This document shows positions 1 to 8,001 of a stretch of DNA of 64,000 nucleotides, one piece after another (within the stretch, counting starts at the first letter, position 1; the number at the start of each line of letters is the position of its first letter). Source of the stretch: Candidatus Woesearchaeota archaeon. GTDB taxonomy: Archaea; Nanobdellota; Nanobdellia; Woesearchaeales; JABMPP01. A program made the translations under genes and the position numbers. The notes under the pieces are model-generated. The model was not told the origin of the DNA. It worked only from the letters and a program-made list of their open reading frames with translations, and made no database searches. The DNA lies in the NCBI GenBank assembly GCA_018303405.1, contig JAGVYD010000012.1, positions 1 through 64,000 on the forward strand. The letters are read 5' to 3'.

Positions 1-61
1 CAAAAATACACTTTTGAAGAATACCAAAGTGTAAGGAATCAGAGTCGGCTTACAGATTTCA

Positions 62-97
62 ACTAAACGCTGTGGGCTTCAGCCCACGGTAGTTTAC
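62..97 (+). mobile_element. IS200/IS605-type right-end hairpin, probable element remnant or edge
   Basis: A perfect 6-bp stem with a four-base loop (GTGGGC-TTCA-GCCCAC, 72-87) is flanked by a further complementary pair (TAAAC near 64-68 and GTTTA near 92-96). The following bases GGTAGTTTAC resemble the conserved right end of archaeal and bacterial IS200/IS605 (IS1341-like) elements, which is also the 3' part of the TnpB-associated omega RNA. No transposase is visible because the element body would lie left of the window. The reading rests on recalled motif similarity, so this may be a solo end. Confidence 0.5.
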
Positions 98-122
98 AAT
101 CCACACAATGAAGATTAAAGAA

Positions 123-1169
123 TTATTTTGCAAGAAACACCTGGTTTTTCACTTTATTCTGGATGTATGCCCTGACATTGTCCAATGATGTGTCCAGGAT
201 TCTCTGCAGCGCCTCCTGGCTGTTGAACGCATTGTGGGGAGTTATAATCACATTTTTCAGCTTGAGCAGGATGTGGTTTCGCAAAATTATCTTAAGCTCA
301 TCATTTGAAAATTTGGCTGAAAGCAGCTGGTTTTCCTCTTTAATCGCTGATTCCTCCTCAAGCACATCGAGGCCTGCCCCGCCAAGCTGGTTTTTCACAA
401 GCGCCTGCACCAGCGCCTCTGTCTCGACAAGGCCTCCTCGCGCGGTGTTAATCAGGTAAGCCCCTTTTTTTATCTTGAAAACATTGTTCCTGTTGATTGT
501 ATGGTGAGTGAACTTATTATCCGGAAGATGCAGGGTAATGATGTCTGAGTTTGCCAAGAGATAGTCGAATTCAACATACTTGAAGCCGTTCCTGTGCGCC
601 AGCTTTTCATTTGCAAATTTGTCATAGGCAATCACATTCATCTCAAATCCTTTCGCCATCCTTATGACGTGCAGCCCGATGTGGCCGGTGCCGATGACCC
701 CTAATGTTTTTTTCCGCAGGTCAAAGCCCTGCAGGCCATCGATTGAGAAATCCGCCTTGACTGTCCTGTCATAGCTTTCGGGAATTCTCCTCGACAAGGC
801 AAGTATCAGGGCAAATGTGTGCTCGGCCACGGTGTTTTCCCCGTAGAATGGCACATTGCAGACAATAATGCCCCTCCTGTCGCATTCTGCCAAATCAATA
901 TGGTCATATCCTGTCGACCTTGTTGCAATCAATTTAAGGTTGGGCAGCATGTCCAGGACTTTCTTTGTCAAATTAGAATAGATAAACACAGAAATAACCT
1001 CGCGGTCAAAGGCATCGTGGACATTGTCAAGCTTGAGCTCTTCGGAGAAGAATGTGACATCGCACCCGGCAAGATCGCTTTTCAGCGTAGCCTCTTCCCA
1101 TTCCTGCACTTCAAAAAATCCCACTTTTACCCCTGTTTTTTTGCCGGATGGGCTGTACTTTTTCTTCAC
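123..1169 (-). CDS. D-2-hydroxyacid dehydrogenase (D-lactate dehydrogenase-like)
   Basis: NAD-dependent reduction of a 2-keto acid, most like D-lactate dehydrogenase making D-lactate from pyruvate in fermentation. The protein has the family order: substrate-domain motif ATRSTGYDHIDL, the Rossmann glycine motif GTGHIG, the catalytic Arg in NTARGG, the catalytic Glu in LDVLEEE and the catalytic His in ITPHNAF near the C-terminus. The first in-frame start is a GTG at 1178, but a second GTG at 1169 sits six bases after GAGGTG, a good archaeal Shine-Dalgarno, so I place the start there. The length of about 348 residues fits the family. A TATA-like AATATATATT lies upstream near 1208-1217. Substrate is inferred; glyoxylate or hydroxypyruvate reductase activity is possible. 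Confidence 0.88.
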   Translation of the reverse strand: MKKKYSPSGKKTGVKVGFFEVQEWEEATLKSDLAGCDVTFFSEELKLDNVHDAFDREVISVFIYSNLTKKVLDMLPNLKLIATRSTGYDHIDLAECDRRGIIVCNVPFYGENTVAEHTFALILALSRRIPESYDRTVKADFSIDGLQGFDLRKKTLGVIGTGHIGLHVIRMAKGFEMNVIAYDKFANEKLAHRNGFKYVEFDYLLANSDIITLHLPDNKFTHHTINRNNVFKIKKGAYLINTARGGLVETEALVQALVKNQLGGAGLDVLEEESAIKEENQLLSAKFSNDELKIILRNHILLKLKNVIITPHNAFNSQEALQRILDTSLDNVRAYIQNKVKNQVFLAK

Positions 1170-1231
1170 TAAAGGCACCTCTTTTATCCATTTCCAGATG
1201 CACAGGCAATATATATTTCTTTTTATATTGC

Positions 1232-1394
1232 GGCTTAGTAGAAAAGTTTACGTTTTGCCATCAATTCTGCGAGCACCTGGAAATAAGCAGACAGCAGTTT
1301 TCGAAGTTCCAGGGAGAAAACTGCCCTCATGAATAAGTATCTCATGCGAGCCGATGGCAAAACCTGAGCCTTCAGGCGAAGTTTTCTGCTAAGC
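1232..1394 (-). repeat. Inverted-repeat element, copy R1 (diverged)
   Basis: This is a diverged copy of the 160-165 bp element seen best at 8604-8767, in the opposite orientation. The ends pair as GGCTTAGTAGAAAA with TTTTCTGCTAAGC. Inside, TTTTGCCATC pairs with GATGGCAAAA, and the centre CAGTTTTC pairs with GAAAACTG around the loop GAAGTTCCAGGGA. Flanks are TATATTGC on the left and TATATTTGC on the right, an imperfect target-site duplication. No gene lies between 1179 and 1506 apart from this element. Confidence 0.75.
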
Positions 1395-1506
1395 TTATAT
1401 TTGCATAGGATACCGGGATTGTGATGGGGTATTGGGATTATGGTGGCGCCAGGCATGCACAAAAACCGACAAGCATAAATATACCTTATGACACTGAATT
1501 TTTACC

Positions 1507-2118
1507 ATGGGCATGCAAGAAGAACTCCATTACATTGAGCAGGAAGTCAAGCAATTGCGAGAAAGCCGCAAGTCCATGGAGGCTGAAGGCAGCACAGAGC
1601 AAAAGTCATTCCTTTACAAGAAAATCCTCCAATATGTTGACGGCTATATCTGGCGAATGAAAATAAGGATGTTCTGGATTGGCTTTTTCAACAAGGAGCT
1701 CAAGAGAAAGCTATACGTTGTGTCCGATTTCATTCTCAAGGCGCATGAATTTTTAATAGAGGAGTACAATGCCATTGCACAGCAGGCCGGCAAGGGAGAG
1801 GATGAAAACATCCTGGAATATCACATTGCCACGCAGCAGCTGGAGCACAAAATAAGGCAGCTGGACAAGGAAATCGAGGACAAGGCAAGGATTCTCGAGG
1901 AGACCAGGCAGAAGCCATTGTACAGGGAATTAGGTGCTATGCTGACACTTCGCCTTGTCGCGGCCATCTTTGTCAACCTGGAAAGGGACACCGTGCACAC
2001 AAGCAAATTTGCAGAAGAGCTTGGCAAAAAATTCCTCCAGCTCAGGCCAGGCAGCAAGGATTCCCCCCTGAGCGGCAACAGTTGCCATCGCCCTACAAAT
2101 AAGTGGTTCCCGTTGTAA
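1507..2118 (+). CDS. Hypothetical helical (coiled-coil) protein
   Basis: I do not recognise this 203-residue protein. It is rich in charged helices (residues 5-30 and about 100-135, with Lys, Glu and Gln heptads) and has no signal peptide or clear membrane span. The last 25 residues are Pro/Ser-rich and probably disordered. A TATA-like ATAAATATAC lies about 27 bases upstream of the ATG, which suggests a leaderless transcript. A second ATG two codons in is an alternative start. It is a stand-alone gene and no function is proposed. Confidence 0.65.
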   Translation: MGMQEELHYIEQEVKQLRESRKSMEAEGSTEQKSFLYKKILQYVDGYIWRMKIRMFWIGFFNKELKRKLYVVSDFILKAHEFLIEEYNAIAQQAGKGEDENILEYHIATQQLEHKIRQLDKEIEDKARILEETRQKPLYRELGAMLTLRLVAAIFVNLERDTVHTSKFAEELGKKFLQLRPGSKDSPLSGNSCHRPTNKWFPL

Positions 2119-2190
2119 ACTGGACTTTCTAACTCTTATTGCAATTTAATCAATAATGTCCGGATAGAATCCTCTGTCTTTTCGCGCCAT

Positions 2191-2209
2191 AATTTGACCG
2201 AGTCAAATT
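2191..2209. promoter_or_regulatory. Perfect 8-bp-arm palindrome, operator-like
   Basis: AATTTGAC-CGA-GTCAAATT is a perfect inverted repeat with a three-base centre in the spacer between the coiled-coil gene and the HTH regulator gene. It could be a protein-binding site; no regulator can be assigned. Confidence 0.4.
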
Positions 2210-2213
2210 AGGG

Positions 2214-2256
2214 TTTATTTTTTTCCCCCTCGGCCAGAGCAGGGGAGAAAAATAAA
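2214..2256 (+). terminator. Long A/T-G/C hairpin, possible terminator or RNA structure
   Basis: A T-rich arm ending in CCCC and a later arm GGGGAGAAAAATAAA are complementary over about 14 bases around a loop of about 14 bases. Read on the minus strand it ends in a T-rich arm. It may end transcription of the gene stopping at 2118, but archaeal terminators usually need only a T-run, so the role is uncertain. Confidence 0.35.
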
Positions 2257-2348
2257 GTCGTTGGAACAATGACCGCGAATGCCTATAGAACAATCAGTAT
2301 ACTGCAATTTATTCGCAAATTTAACCGATATCTTTATAAATTAACTAT

Positions 2349-2362
2349 CATTAACATTGTTA
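2349..2362. promoter_or_regulatory. Palindrome TTAACATTGTTAA at the regulator's start
   Basis: A 13-base near-perfect palindrome lies just before the ATG at 2365, and the TATA-like CTTTATAAAT is at about 2331-2340. Its place at the expected transcription start would let a dimeric HTH protein block transcription, so autoregulation by the downstream gene is a reasonable inference. Confidence 0.4.
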
Positions 2363-2364
2363 AC

Positions 2365-2742
2365 ATGAAACTTCTAACTCCTCAGGAAATCGAGGTTTGG
2401 TACATCCTGCCGGCAGTCCGCCGGGAACTGGCCAAAATCATGATCAGCACAAAGGGCATGTCGCAAAAGCAGGCGGCAAAAGTCCTCTATTTGACCGAGC
2501 CGGCCATTTCCCAATACCTCAAGGAAAAGCGCGGCAAGGATGTCAAGTTCAATAATGCGGTCCAGCAGGAAATGAAAAAATCAGTGGACACAATCCTTGC
2601 CAACCCATCTCCATCATCCCTTATCTCTGAATTGCAGCGCATCCTAAAGGTCACCAAGCAGAACATGATTCTCTGCAGCGTGCATAAGAAAATTGACTCC
2701 AGCATCCCGCATGACTGCAATCAGTGCGTGAAATGGTGGTAG
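2365..2742 (+). CDS. HTH transcriptional regulator, COG2522-like (XRE-type)
   Basis: A 125-residue protein whose N-terminal half has a helix-turn-helix, including GMSQKQAAKVLYLTEPAISQYL, preceded by an EIEVWYILPAVRREL segment typical of the archaeal COG2522 regulators. The C-terminus carries Cys/His pairs (CSVH and CNQC), possibly a small metal site, as in that family. An ATG at 2269 would add 32 residues, but the TATA box at about 2331-2340 is 25-30 bases upstream of 2365, so I take the internal ATG and a leaderless transcript. Target genes are not evident; a palindrome overlapping its own promoter suggests autoregulation. Confidence 0.75.
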   Translation: MKLLTPQEIEVWYILPAVRRELAKIMISTKGMSQKQAAKVLYLTEPAISQYLKEKRGKDVKFNNAVQQEMKKSVDTILANPSPSSLISELQRILKVTKQNMILCSVHKKIDSSIPHDCNQCVKWW

Positions 2743-2824
2743 GGCTTTCTCTTCAAATTGTTTTACAATTGTTATTACTCTAGCATAGTATTCTTTTCCA
2801 AAGGTTTTTATACTACAGTTAATT

Positions 2825-3442
2825 ATGAAGCTTTTCAGGGTGATATCAGTGTTTGAAAATACAGAAACTCCTGCTACAATGAAGCCCCTTGAAGCAATTC
2901 TCGCACCTGAGTATGAAAATGTCTTGGCTCCAGTCATCAGGCATGACAAAAAAGAAATGAGACGGAACCGGGACAGGATAGCCGAAGTGGCCGGGCACTA
3001 CATGATGGCTGCCAAGCAATTCCATCCTGTGTACAAGGAAATTATTGGCGACTATGACTCACTGGGCTCAGACATCACAGAAGCCTTTATCCCTGATTCC
3101 AGTCCAACGGATTCAACCATCTCTTCCCTCAGGGAAAAGCTGGAAGGGCAAAAAACCATGCTTGCTGCGTCCCAGGTCGAATTGCTAATGACACTTGTCG
3201 ACCGGAATCTGCCGATTGAAGAACAGGCAAAGCGATATCTTCTGAACATTCACGATTTAAATCAGAGGCTCGATAACATCGGCACTATCCTTGGCGAGGC
3301 AGCGGAATGGACATCCAATCCTGAAAAGGCAGCCAAATTTCAGGCCTTAGCTGCAAAAGTCCGAAATGTCTATGACAGGTTGCAGCATGCAGCTATTGAC
3401 AAAATGCCCGGGATATATATCTCTCGGGCCGAAACACACTGA
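2825..3442 (+). CDS. Hypothetical helical protein
   Basis: I do not recognise this 205-residue, mostly helical, cytoplasmic-looking protein. The ATG at 2825 is about 15-20 bases from TTTTTATACT. A GTG at 2849, eight codons in, is preceded by GGTGAT at good Shine-Dalgarno distance and may be the true start; from there the protein would begin MFENTETPAT. The helices near residues 95-125 and 145-175 have heptad-like spacing. No catalytic motif or metal site is visible. Confidence 0.6.
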   Translation: MKLFRVISVFENTETPATMKPLEAILAPEYENVLAPVIRHDKKEMRRNRDRIAEVAGHYMMAAKQFHPVYKEIIGDYDSLGSDITEAFIPDSSPTDSTISSLREKLEGQKTMLAASQVELLMTLVDRNLPIEEQAKRYLLNIHDLNQRLDNIGTILGEAAEWTSNPEKAAKFQALAAKVRNVYDRLQHAAIDKMPGIYISRAETH

Positions 3443-3576
3443 TTTTTCTCTTAAATCTCATTTTTTTATCCAAAAAATAACAATTTATCCATATTTCTAT
3501 AGTTTTCGGATGGAAATATTTATATATTAGTTGTGTCATAGATAGACAACTATACGATTGTGTATACTGACAATGT

Positions 3577-3822
3577 ATGTTGATGTCAATGGCAAAGAAA
3601 AAAACCATCCCGGAAAACGTACCTGTCCCTGACAACTGTGAACGAGTCTTTGTGACCTTCACCGACGACGTGACTGTTTCTGATGGAGAAAAGGAGCTTG
3701 TTGTGGCAATAAACATTGAATTTGCCTTTGATGTGCCGCTGGACAACACTTATGCGGATGTGCCAGTATTGCTGAACAACAGCGCTGCGGCAGGCAGGCT
3801 GCCTGGCAGTGACTTGGCTTAG
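3577..3822 (+). CDS. Small hypothetical protein
   Basis: An 81-residue acidic protein with no recognised family. ATGs at 3577, 3583 and 3589 are all possible starts. A strong TATA-like ATTTATATATT lies about 50 bases upstream. The predicted chain alternates short hydrophobic stretches and turns (a beta-rich pattern) and has no transmembrane segment. It converges with the minus-strand DUF1385 gene 17 bases downstream. Confidence 0.45.
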   Translation: MLMSMAKKKTIPENVPVPDNCERVFVTFTDDVTVSDGEKELVVAINIEFAFDVPLDNTYADVPVLLNNSAAAGRLPGSDLA

Positions 3823-3839
3823 AAATTCTCCGGTTTGTT

Positions 3840-4745
3840 CTAGCTATTTGCCTTCCTGGCCTTGCCCGGGCTCTTTTCCATGGAAATAACTGCTTTCATG
3901 GAGGCAATGGCCACTTCAATCTGCTTGTTGTCCGGCACAGCTGTTGTCATCTTCTGTATCCAAAGGCCCGGCTGAACCATAATATTAATCAGCCAATTAT
4001 CCTCAAATTTTGCGCCCAATTTCAGAATCTCATAAGCTATCCCTGCAATAACAGGAAGCAGGAGGATTCTCCACAAAAATTTCTCCCAAAAGCCAAAATA
4101 AGCCGGCACAAAAGAATAGACAAGGATGCTAAGGAAAATCACGATAAACAGGAATGTTGTTCCGCATCTCCTGTGGATTGGCGAATATTTCCTGACATTC
4201 TTGGGGGCAAGGGCTTTGCCCTGCTCATGGCAGGCAATGGACATATGCTCAGCACCGTGGTACATGAAAAGCCTTTTCACATCCTTCATCTGCGAAATCA
4301 GCCAAATGTACAGCACGAAAACCCCGAGCTTGAGCAAGCCTTCAATCAGGTTGAATAAAAAGCCTTGGCCAATCCCCGTAAGCCATTTGCTTATCTGTTG
4401 CGTGGCAAAAAGCGGTATGAGCTTGAAAATCAGCAGGGCCATCACAATTGAGATCAGCACTGTGAAGAATATCTCAGTGTTCGATGCCTTGTCCTCTTCG
4501 CCTGATGCCTGGCTCGCCGAAAAATTCAATGCTTTCATTCCCAAAAAAAGTATCTCAAAAAGCATGGCCATGCCGCGGAAAAAGGGCAGGCTGAACAGGT
4601 AGACCCTTTCAGAAATCGGGTTGAGCTTTTCTTTCCTTATGGCAATCTTGCCGTTCGGCTTCCTGACAGCAACTGCCATGTTCTTCTTGCTCTTAACCAT
4701 GACGCCTTCAATCACTGCCTGCCCGCCGTAGGTTTGTTCTGCCAT
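3840..4745 (-). CDS. DUF1385 (YqhQ-like) multispanning membrane protein
   Basis: The N-terminus TYGGQAVIEGVMVKSKKNMAVAVR and the central motifs HGAEHMSIACHE and SPIHRRCGTTFLF are the hallmarks of the DUF1385/YqhQ family, which is common in Firmicutes and sporadic elsewhere. At least four hydrophobic segments lie at roughly residues 50-75, 95-125, 130-155 and 195-245. Biochemical function is unknown; the conserved His and Cys could bind metal. A TTG at 4769 is an alternative start, but the ATG at 4745 begins at the conserved N-terminus. The next gene upstream on the same strand is dCMP deaminase. Confidence 0.82.
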   Translation of the reverse strand: MAEQTYGGQAVIEGVMVKSKKNMAVAVRKPNGKIAIRKEKLNPISERVYLFSLPFFRGMAMLFEILFLGMKALNFSASQASGEEDKASNTEIFFTVLISIVMALLIFKLIPLFATQQISKWLTGIGQGFLFNLIEGLLKLGVFVLYIWLISQMKDVKRLFMYHGAEHMSIACHEQGKALAPKNVRKYSPIHRRCGTTFLFIVIFLSILVYSFVPAYFGFWEKFLWRILLLPVIAGIAYEILKLGAKFEDNWLINIMVQPGLWIQKMTTAVPDNKQIEVAIASMKAVISMEKSPGKARKANS

Positions 4746-4796
4746 GTTGATAATAACCTGTCGCTTCAAAAATTGTAAAACATACTCATTATCCTA

Positions 4797-5270
4797 TCAT
4801 TTCCTGGCCCTGCCGCCCATGTAATCCAGTCGTATTCCTGCCTGGTTGGCATAAACCGTTATCCTCTCATCCCTGTAAAATTCCATGTAATGCACTGCCC
4901 TTATCCCTGAATTTGCGGCGAGCTTAAAGCATGTCAGGCAGGGCGAGGCTGTTATGAATATCTCCGAGTTGTCGATGTTCACCCCGTTTCGTGCAGCCTG
5001 GGCAATCGCATTCGCCTCTGCATGCACTGTCCTGACGCAATGGTCATGCTCCATGTCATGACCCACATCATCGCAATGCGGCGCGCCCCTCACGCTCCCG
5101 TTGTAGCCTGTTGACAAGATTGTCCTGTTCCTGACAATTACAGCCCCGACATGCTTCCTGTCGCATGTGCTTCTCGTTGCGACCTGGTCCGCAATGTTCA
5201 TGAAGTAATTGTCCCAGTCAACCCTTTTGACATCCCTTTGCATTTTCTCCTGTGGTTTTTCTGCTGCCAT
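4797..5270 (-). CDS. dCMP deaminase (deoxycytidylate deaminase family)
   Basis: Zinc enzyme converting dCMP to dUMP, the feeder for dTMP synthesis. The zinc signature is complete: HAEANAIAQAA carries the His ligand and catalytic Glu, and PCLTC carries the two Cys ligands. The N-terminal WDNYFMNIADQVATRSTCDRK segment and the GYNGSVRGAPHC segment are typical of the ComEB/dCMP deaminase branch rather than of free cytidine deaminases. The 157-residue length is normal. A GGGGGAG Shine-Dalgarno lies a few bases before the ATG. A nearby nucleotide-binding protein and NrdR make this a deoxynucleotide-flavoured neighbourhood. Confidence 0.9.
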   Translation of the reverse strand: MAAEKPQEKMQRDVKRVDWDNYFMNIADQVATRSTCDRKHVGAVIVRNRTILSTGYNGSVRGAPHCDDVGHDMEHDHCVRTVHAEANAIAQAARNGVNIDNSEIFITASPCLTCFKLAANSGIRAVHYMEFYRDERITVYANQAGIRLDYMGGRARK

Positions 5271-5312
5271 CTTGCTCCCCCTTCCAGCTTCTCCCAGCTT
5301 TTTCTATTGAAA

Positions 5313-5867
5313 TTATGTTTGTCCGGATATTTTTTTCCAGAATGCATTTGTATTTTTTTGCAATTCTGCAAGGCTGCCTTCATTGATTATTGTGAAATCC
5401 GCCATTGCAATTGGCCCTGCCTTGTGGCTGTTCTCAATCTCGGCCTTGTCGCGCGAGGCCGCTTCCTCATGTGCCAATGGCCTGATTTTCCTTTCTGCAA
5501 GGCGCTGGTACCTTGTCGCCGGTGACGAGGCAATTGCGAGCACAATCATCTTTTCCCCGAATTTTTCCCTGAGGAAAAGCCATTCCTCCCAGCTGTAAAG
5601 CCCGTCCGCAATTACGCTTCCTTTTTCCAGTGCCTTCTCAAGCTTTCCGGCATTCAGCCTGGCAAAGGCGTCCATTCCATGCTCTTTCCTCAATCCTTCG
5701 CGGACCATTCTTTCATTCTTCTCATTGACATCAAGCCAGCGTCTTTTCAGCTCCTCCATTGTCACGTCGCCAAACCTGACATAGGCAAGGCCATGCTTTT
5801 TCAGAAATTCAGAAACCTCGGTTTTTCCAGAGCCGGTCATGCCCACAATTGAAATGATTTTGTTCAT
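5313..5867 (-). CDS. UPF0200-like P-loop protein (dephospho-CoA kinase-like fold)
   Basis: A 184-residue P-loop NTPase with Walker A GMTGSGKT near the N-terminus, followed by an RFGDVTMEEL segment, a VIADGLYSWEEW segment and ADFTIINEGS near the C-terminus. This motif order matches the archaeal UPF0200 family, which is distantly related to dephospho-CoA and nucleotide kinases; substrate is unknown. The open frame extends to 6023, but the ATG at 5867 starts directly at the P-loop strand (MNKIISIVG), and the added segment would overlap the divergent gene's promoter, so I use 5867. Confidence 0.75.
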   Translation of the reverse strand: MNKIISIVGMTGSGKTEVSEFLKKHGLAYVRFGDVTMEELKRRWLDVNEKNERMVREGLRKEHGMDAFARLNAGKLEKALEKGSVIADGLYSWEEWLFLREKFGEKMIVLAIASSPATRYQRLAERKIRPLAHEEAASRDKAEIENSHKAGPIAMADFTIINEGSLAELQKNTNAFWKKISGQT

Positions 5868-5964
5868 ATCCCAAAAGATAAATGACGGATATAAAAAGAT
5901 TGACATAATTTTGGGCATAGTAAGTGTAGAAAAACATATAAACTTGAATGGTCTAAGATTGAGA

Positions 5965-7302
5965 ATGGCATTGCTGAATCTGACACTTGATGTGGTTCTT
6001 TCTTTGGTCGCCGGCTTGACCATATTTTGGCTGTCAAGAATCTTCTTAAAAAGAAAATTTGATAATTTTTATGAAGCATATGGTCTAAGTTCAAGCTTTC
6101 TAAATTGGTTGTATGCTTTCTATATGGTAATATTCTTTTCATTGATGATCCTTACAATTTCGATGCTATCATTGATGACCTGCAGAGGAGAGTGTTATTA
6201 CCTATTAATCTTTTATCCATTTTGGCAGTTTGCACCGTTCATCGTTGCCGCATTTCTTGGATTAATAATAATCTTGTTGCTTAAAGACGGCTATTTTATG
6301 ACTTTTGTGCGTAGCGTGCCTAAAATATATTATCATGCCATCTTAGGTACTCTGTTCTTATGGGCTATTCTATCAGGCACAGATTTCTTAGAAATATTGC
6401 TGGGGCTTCGCGGCAATTGGCTATATGAGGCAATTAACGCGCTACATTATAAATTCTATTGGCCATTTATTGAACTTATAAGTGCAAACTATCATCACAT
6501 AATTGCGATTATGATTGTGTTTTATCTATTTCTTCTGCTTTTCTTCATGATAAAAATACCTTCTAACTATCTGCCACACTATGTTATCATATTGGTAACT
6601 CTCCTTATTGTAAACACCTTTTTTCTTAGTGAAGGCGCGGAATTTTTGTATTATGTGGGTATACCTTACATCTTCTCACTTATTATCCTCGTCCCATTAA
6701 GAGAGTTTCAGACTAAAAAGTTGTTGATGGTGTTTGGGGCGCTGATTGTTCTGATCCTCCTATTTTTTATGCCCACACTTATTTCACATTTTACTCAATT
6801 TAGAGATGCAGCTAGTGAGGATAGCATAACGGTCAAATTTATTTGTCCTGCATGTGACAATCCTGAAAATTTGAACTATGCCTTTTACAAAATATGCTCT
6901 CGTAATTATTTCAGCAATCTGATGCCAGAAAAGGTTCAGCCAAATTATTACCGACAGAATGGCCTCGAGCGCTGTGATACCGGTGAAGACTGCTATTCCG
7001 TGATGTGTTTGATGGAAAACACAGGTGGAACAGCAACAACTAGATTTGGGCTGTACTCCTCGATACTTGATTGGCCACAAGGGAGTGTACAATCACTTAG
7101 ATTCAACAATTTCACAACTAAAGATGATTGCACTGAATACTGTATCCATGAAATGAATTCTGTTAATGATTTCAATACTGAAATGGAACAAACTCAACTT
7201 ACTGGCATTATTGATGACTACGCAGTGTATTTTGGCACAATTGATTCTAATAATCCTGTTAAAAATTGTGCATGTGAATTATTTATAACAGAAACAGAAT
7301 AA
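5965..7302 (+). CDS. Multispanning membrane protein with extracytoplasmic Cys-rich tail; unknown
   Basis: About 445 residues. The first two thirds hold roughly eight hydrophobic spans, and the last 160 residues form a soluble domain with at least ten cysteines (pairs such as CPAC, CDTGEDC and CAC), suggesting disulfides or metal on the outside of the cell. The frame is open from 5839, but AACATATAAACTT near 5937 lies about 27 bases before the ATG at 5965, which fits a leaderless start. The gene is visibly more AT-rich than its neighbours and uses different codons, a hint of transfer. No family recognised. Confidence 0.6.
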   Translation: MALLNLTLDVVLSLVAGLTIFWLSRIFLKRKFDNFYEAYGLSSSFLNWLYAFYMVIFFSLMILTISMLSLMTCRGECYYLLIFYPFWQFAPFIVAAFLGLIIILLLKDGYFMTFVRSVPKIYYHAILGTLFLWAILSGTDFLEILLGLRGNWLYEAINALHYKFYWPFIELISANYHHIIAIMIVFYLFLLLFFMIKIPSNYLPHYVIILVTLLIVNTFFLSEGAEFLYYVGIPYIFSLIILVPLREFQTKKLLMVFGALIVLILLFFMPTLISHFTQFRDAASEDSITVKFICPACDNPENLNYAFYKICSRNYFSNLMPEKVQPNYYRQNGLERCDTGEDCYSVMCLMENTGGTATTRFGLYSSILDWPQGSVQSLRFNNFTTKDDCTEYCIHEMNSVNDFNTEMEQTQLTGIIDDYAVYFGTIDSNNPVKNCACELFITETE

Positions 7303-7338
7303 CATAAAATAGACCGAATTCATTGTGGACCGAAAGAT

Positions 7339-7953
7339 TCAATACTCAATCCCCTTCCTCGCCTTTATCCCTCTTTGCCAGGGGTGCTTGACTTTCTGGA
7401 TTACAGAAACATAGTCAGCGTGCTGGAACAATTCTTCAGGCGCGTCGCGGCCGGTGAAAACAAGCTCAACATTGTCGTGCATTTGCAGAAGCATTCCTGC
7501 ATCTTCCATGGAAAGAAGTCCCTTGTCCAGGGCGCAGTTAATTTCATCCAGTATAACAAGCTCATATTCTTTCGATTTTAAAATCTCAAGCGCTTTTTCA
7601 TATGCAAGCCGTGCGGCCTCAATTTCCATCTCATCGGGCTGGAAAACAAATTTCGCCTTCTGCTCCCGCAGGTTCTGCATGATTTCCTCCCTATTCTGGA
7701 CTGCGTCAGCGCCGTACTGCTCAATTGTGAAATCCTTCTTGAACGATTCCGCGCTTTTTATCTCGCCGGTAAACCCACTTTTCAGGAATTGTATCATGTA
7801 AACCCTGTAGCCGTTTCCCAATGCCCTGGAAGCCAGCCCCAATGCAGCTGTTGTCTTGCCTTTGCCGTCGCCGGTGTAGATGTGCACCAGGCCAAGCTTG
7901 CTTCTGTCATCATCTCCCTGCACCACAATCGGTTTTTTTATTTTTGTGACCAT
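7339..7953 (-). CDS. Cob(I)yrinic acid a,c-diamide adenosyltransferase (CobO/BtuR type)
   Basis: Transfers adenosyl from ATP to cob(I)alamin or corrinoids, giving adenosylcobalamin. The start of the domain, GLVHIYTGDGKGKTTAALG, is the diagnostic P-loop of the CobA/CobO/BtuR family; ELVILDEINCALDKGLL and the closing KHPWQRGIKARKGIEY are also characteristic. An upstream ATG at 7995 exists, but the ATG at 7953 follows GGAGAGG by seven bases. It lies directly downstream of nrdR on the same strand (49 bases, or 6 if the longer start is used), so the two are probably co-transcribed. That pairing suits a B12-dependent class II ribonucleotide reductase elsewhere in the genome (inference). Confidence 0.9.
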   Translation of the reverse strand: MVTKIKKPIVVQGDDDRSKLGLVHIYTGDGKGKTTAALGLASRALGNGYRVYMIQFLKSGFTGEIKSAESFKKDFTIEQYGADAVQNREEIMQNLREQKAKFVFQPDEMEIEAARLAYEKALEILKSKEYELVILDEINCALDKGLLSMEDAGMLLQMHDNVELVFTGRDAPEELFQHADYVSVIQKVKHPWQRGIKARKGIEY

Positions 7954-8001
7954 CCCATTACCTCTCCTTTCTGTTCCCCGAAATCCAAGTCTCATCAGCC
8001 C

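Noticed and set aside
1235-1462. Minus-strand open frame over repeat R1
   Set aside because: It is generated by the inverted-repeat element; similar frames arise in each copy (for example 8333-8788 and 15192-15386).
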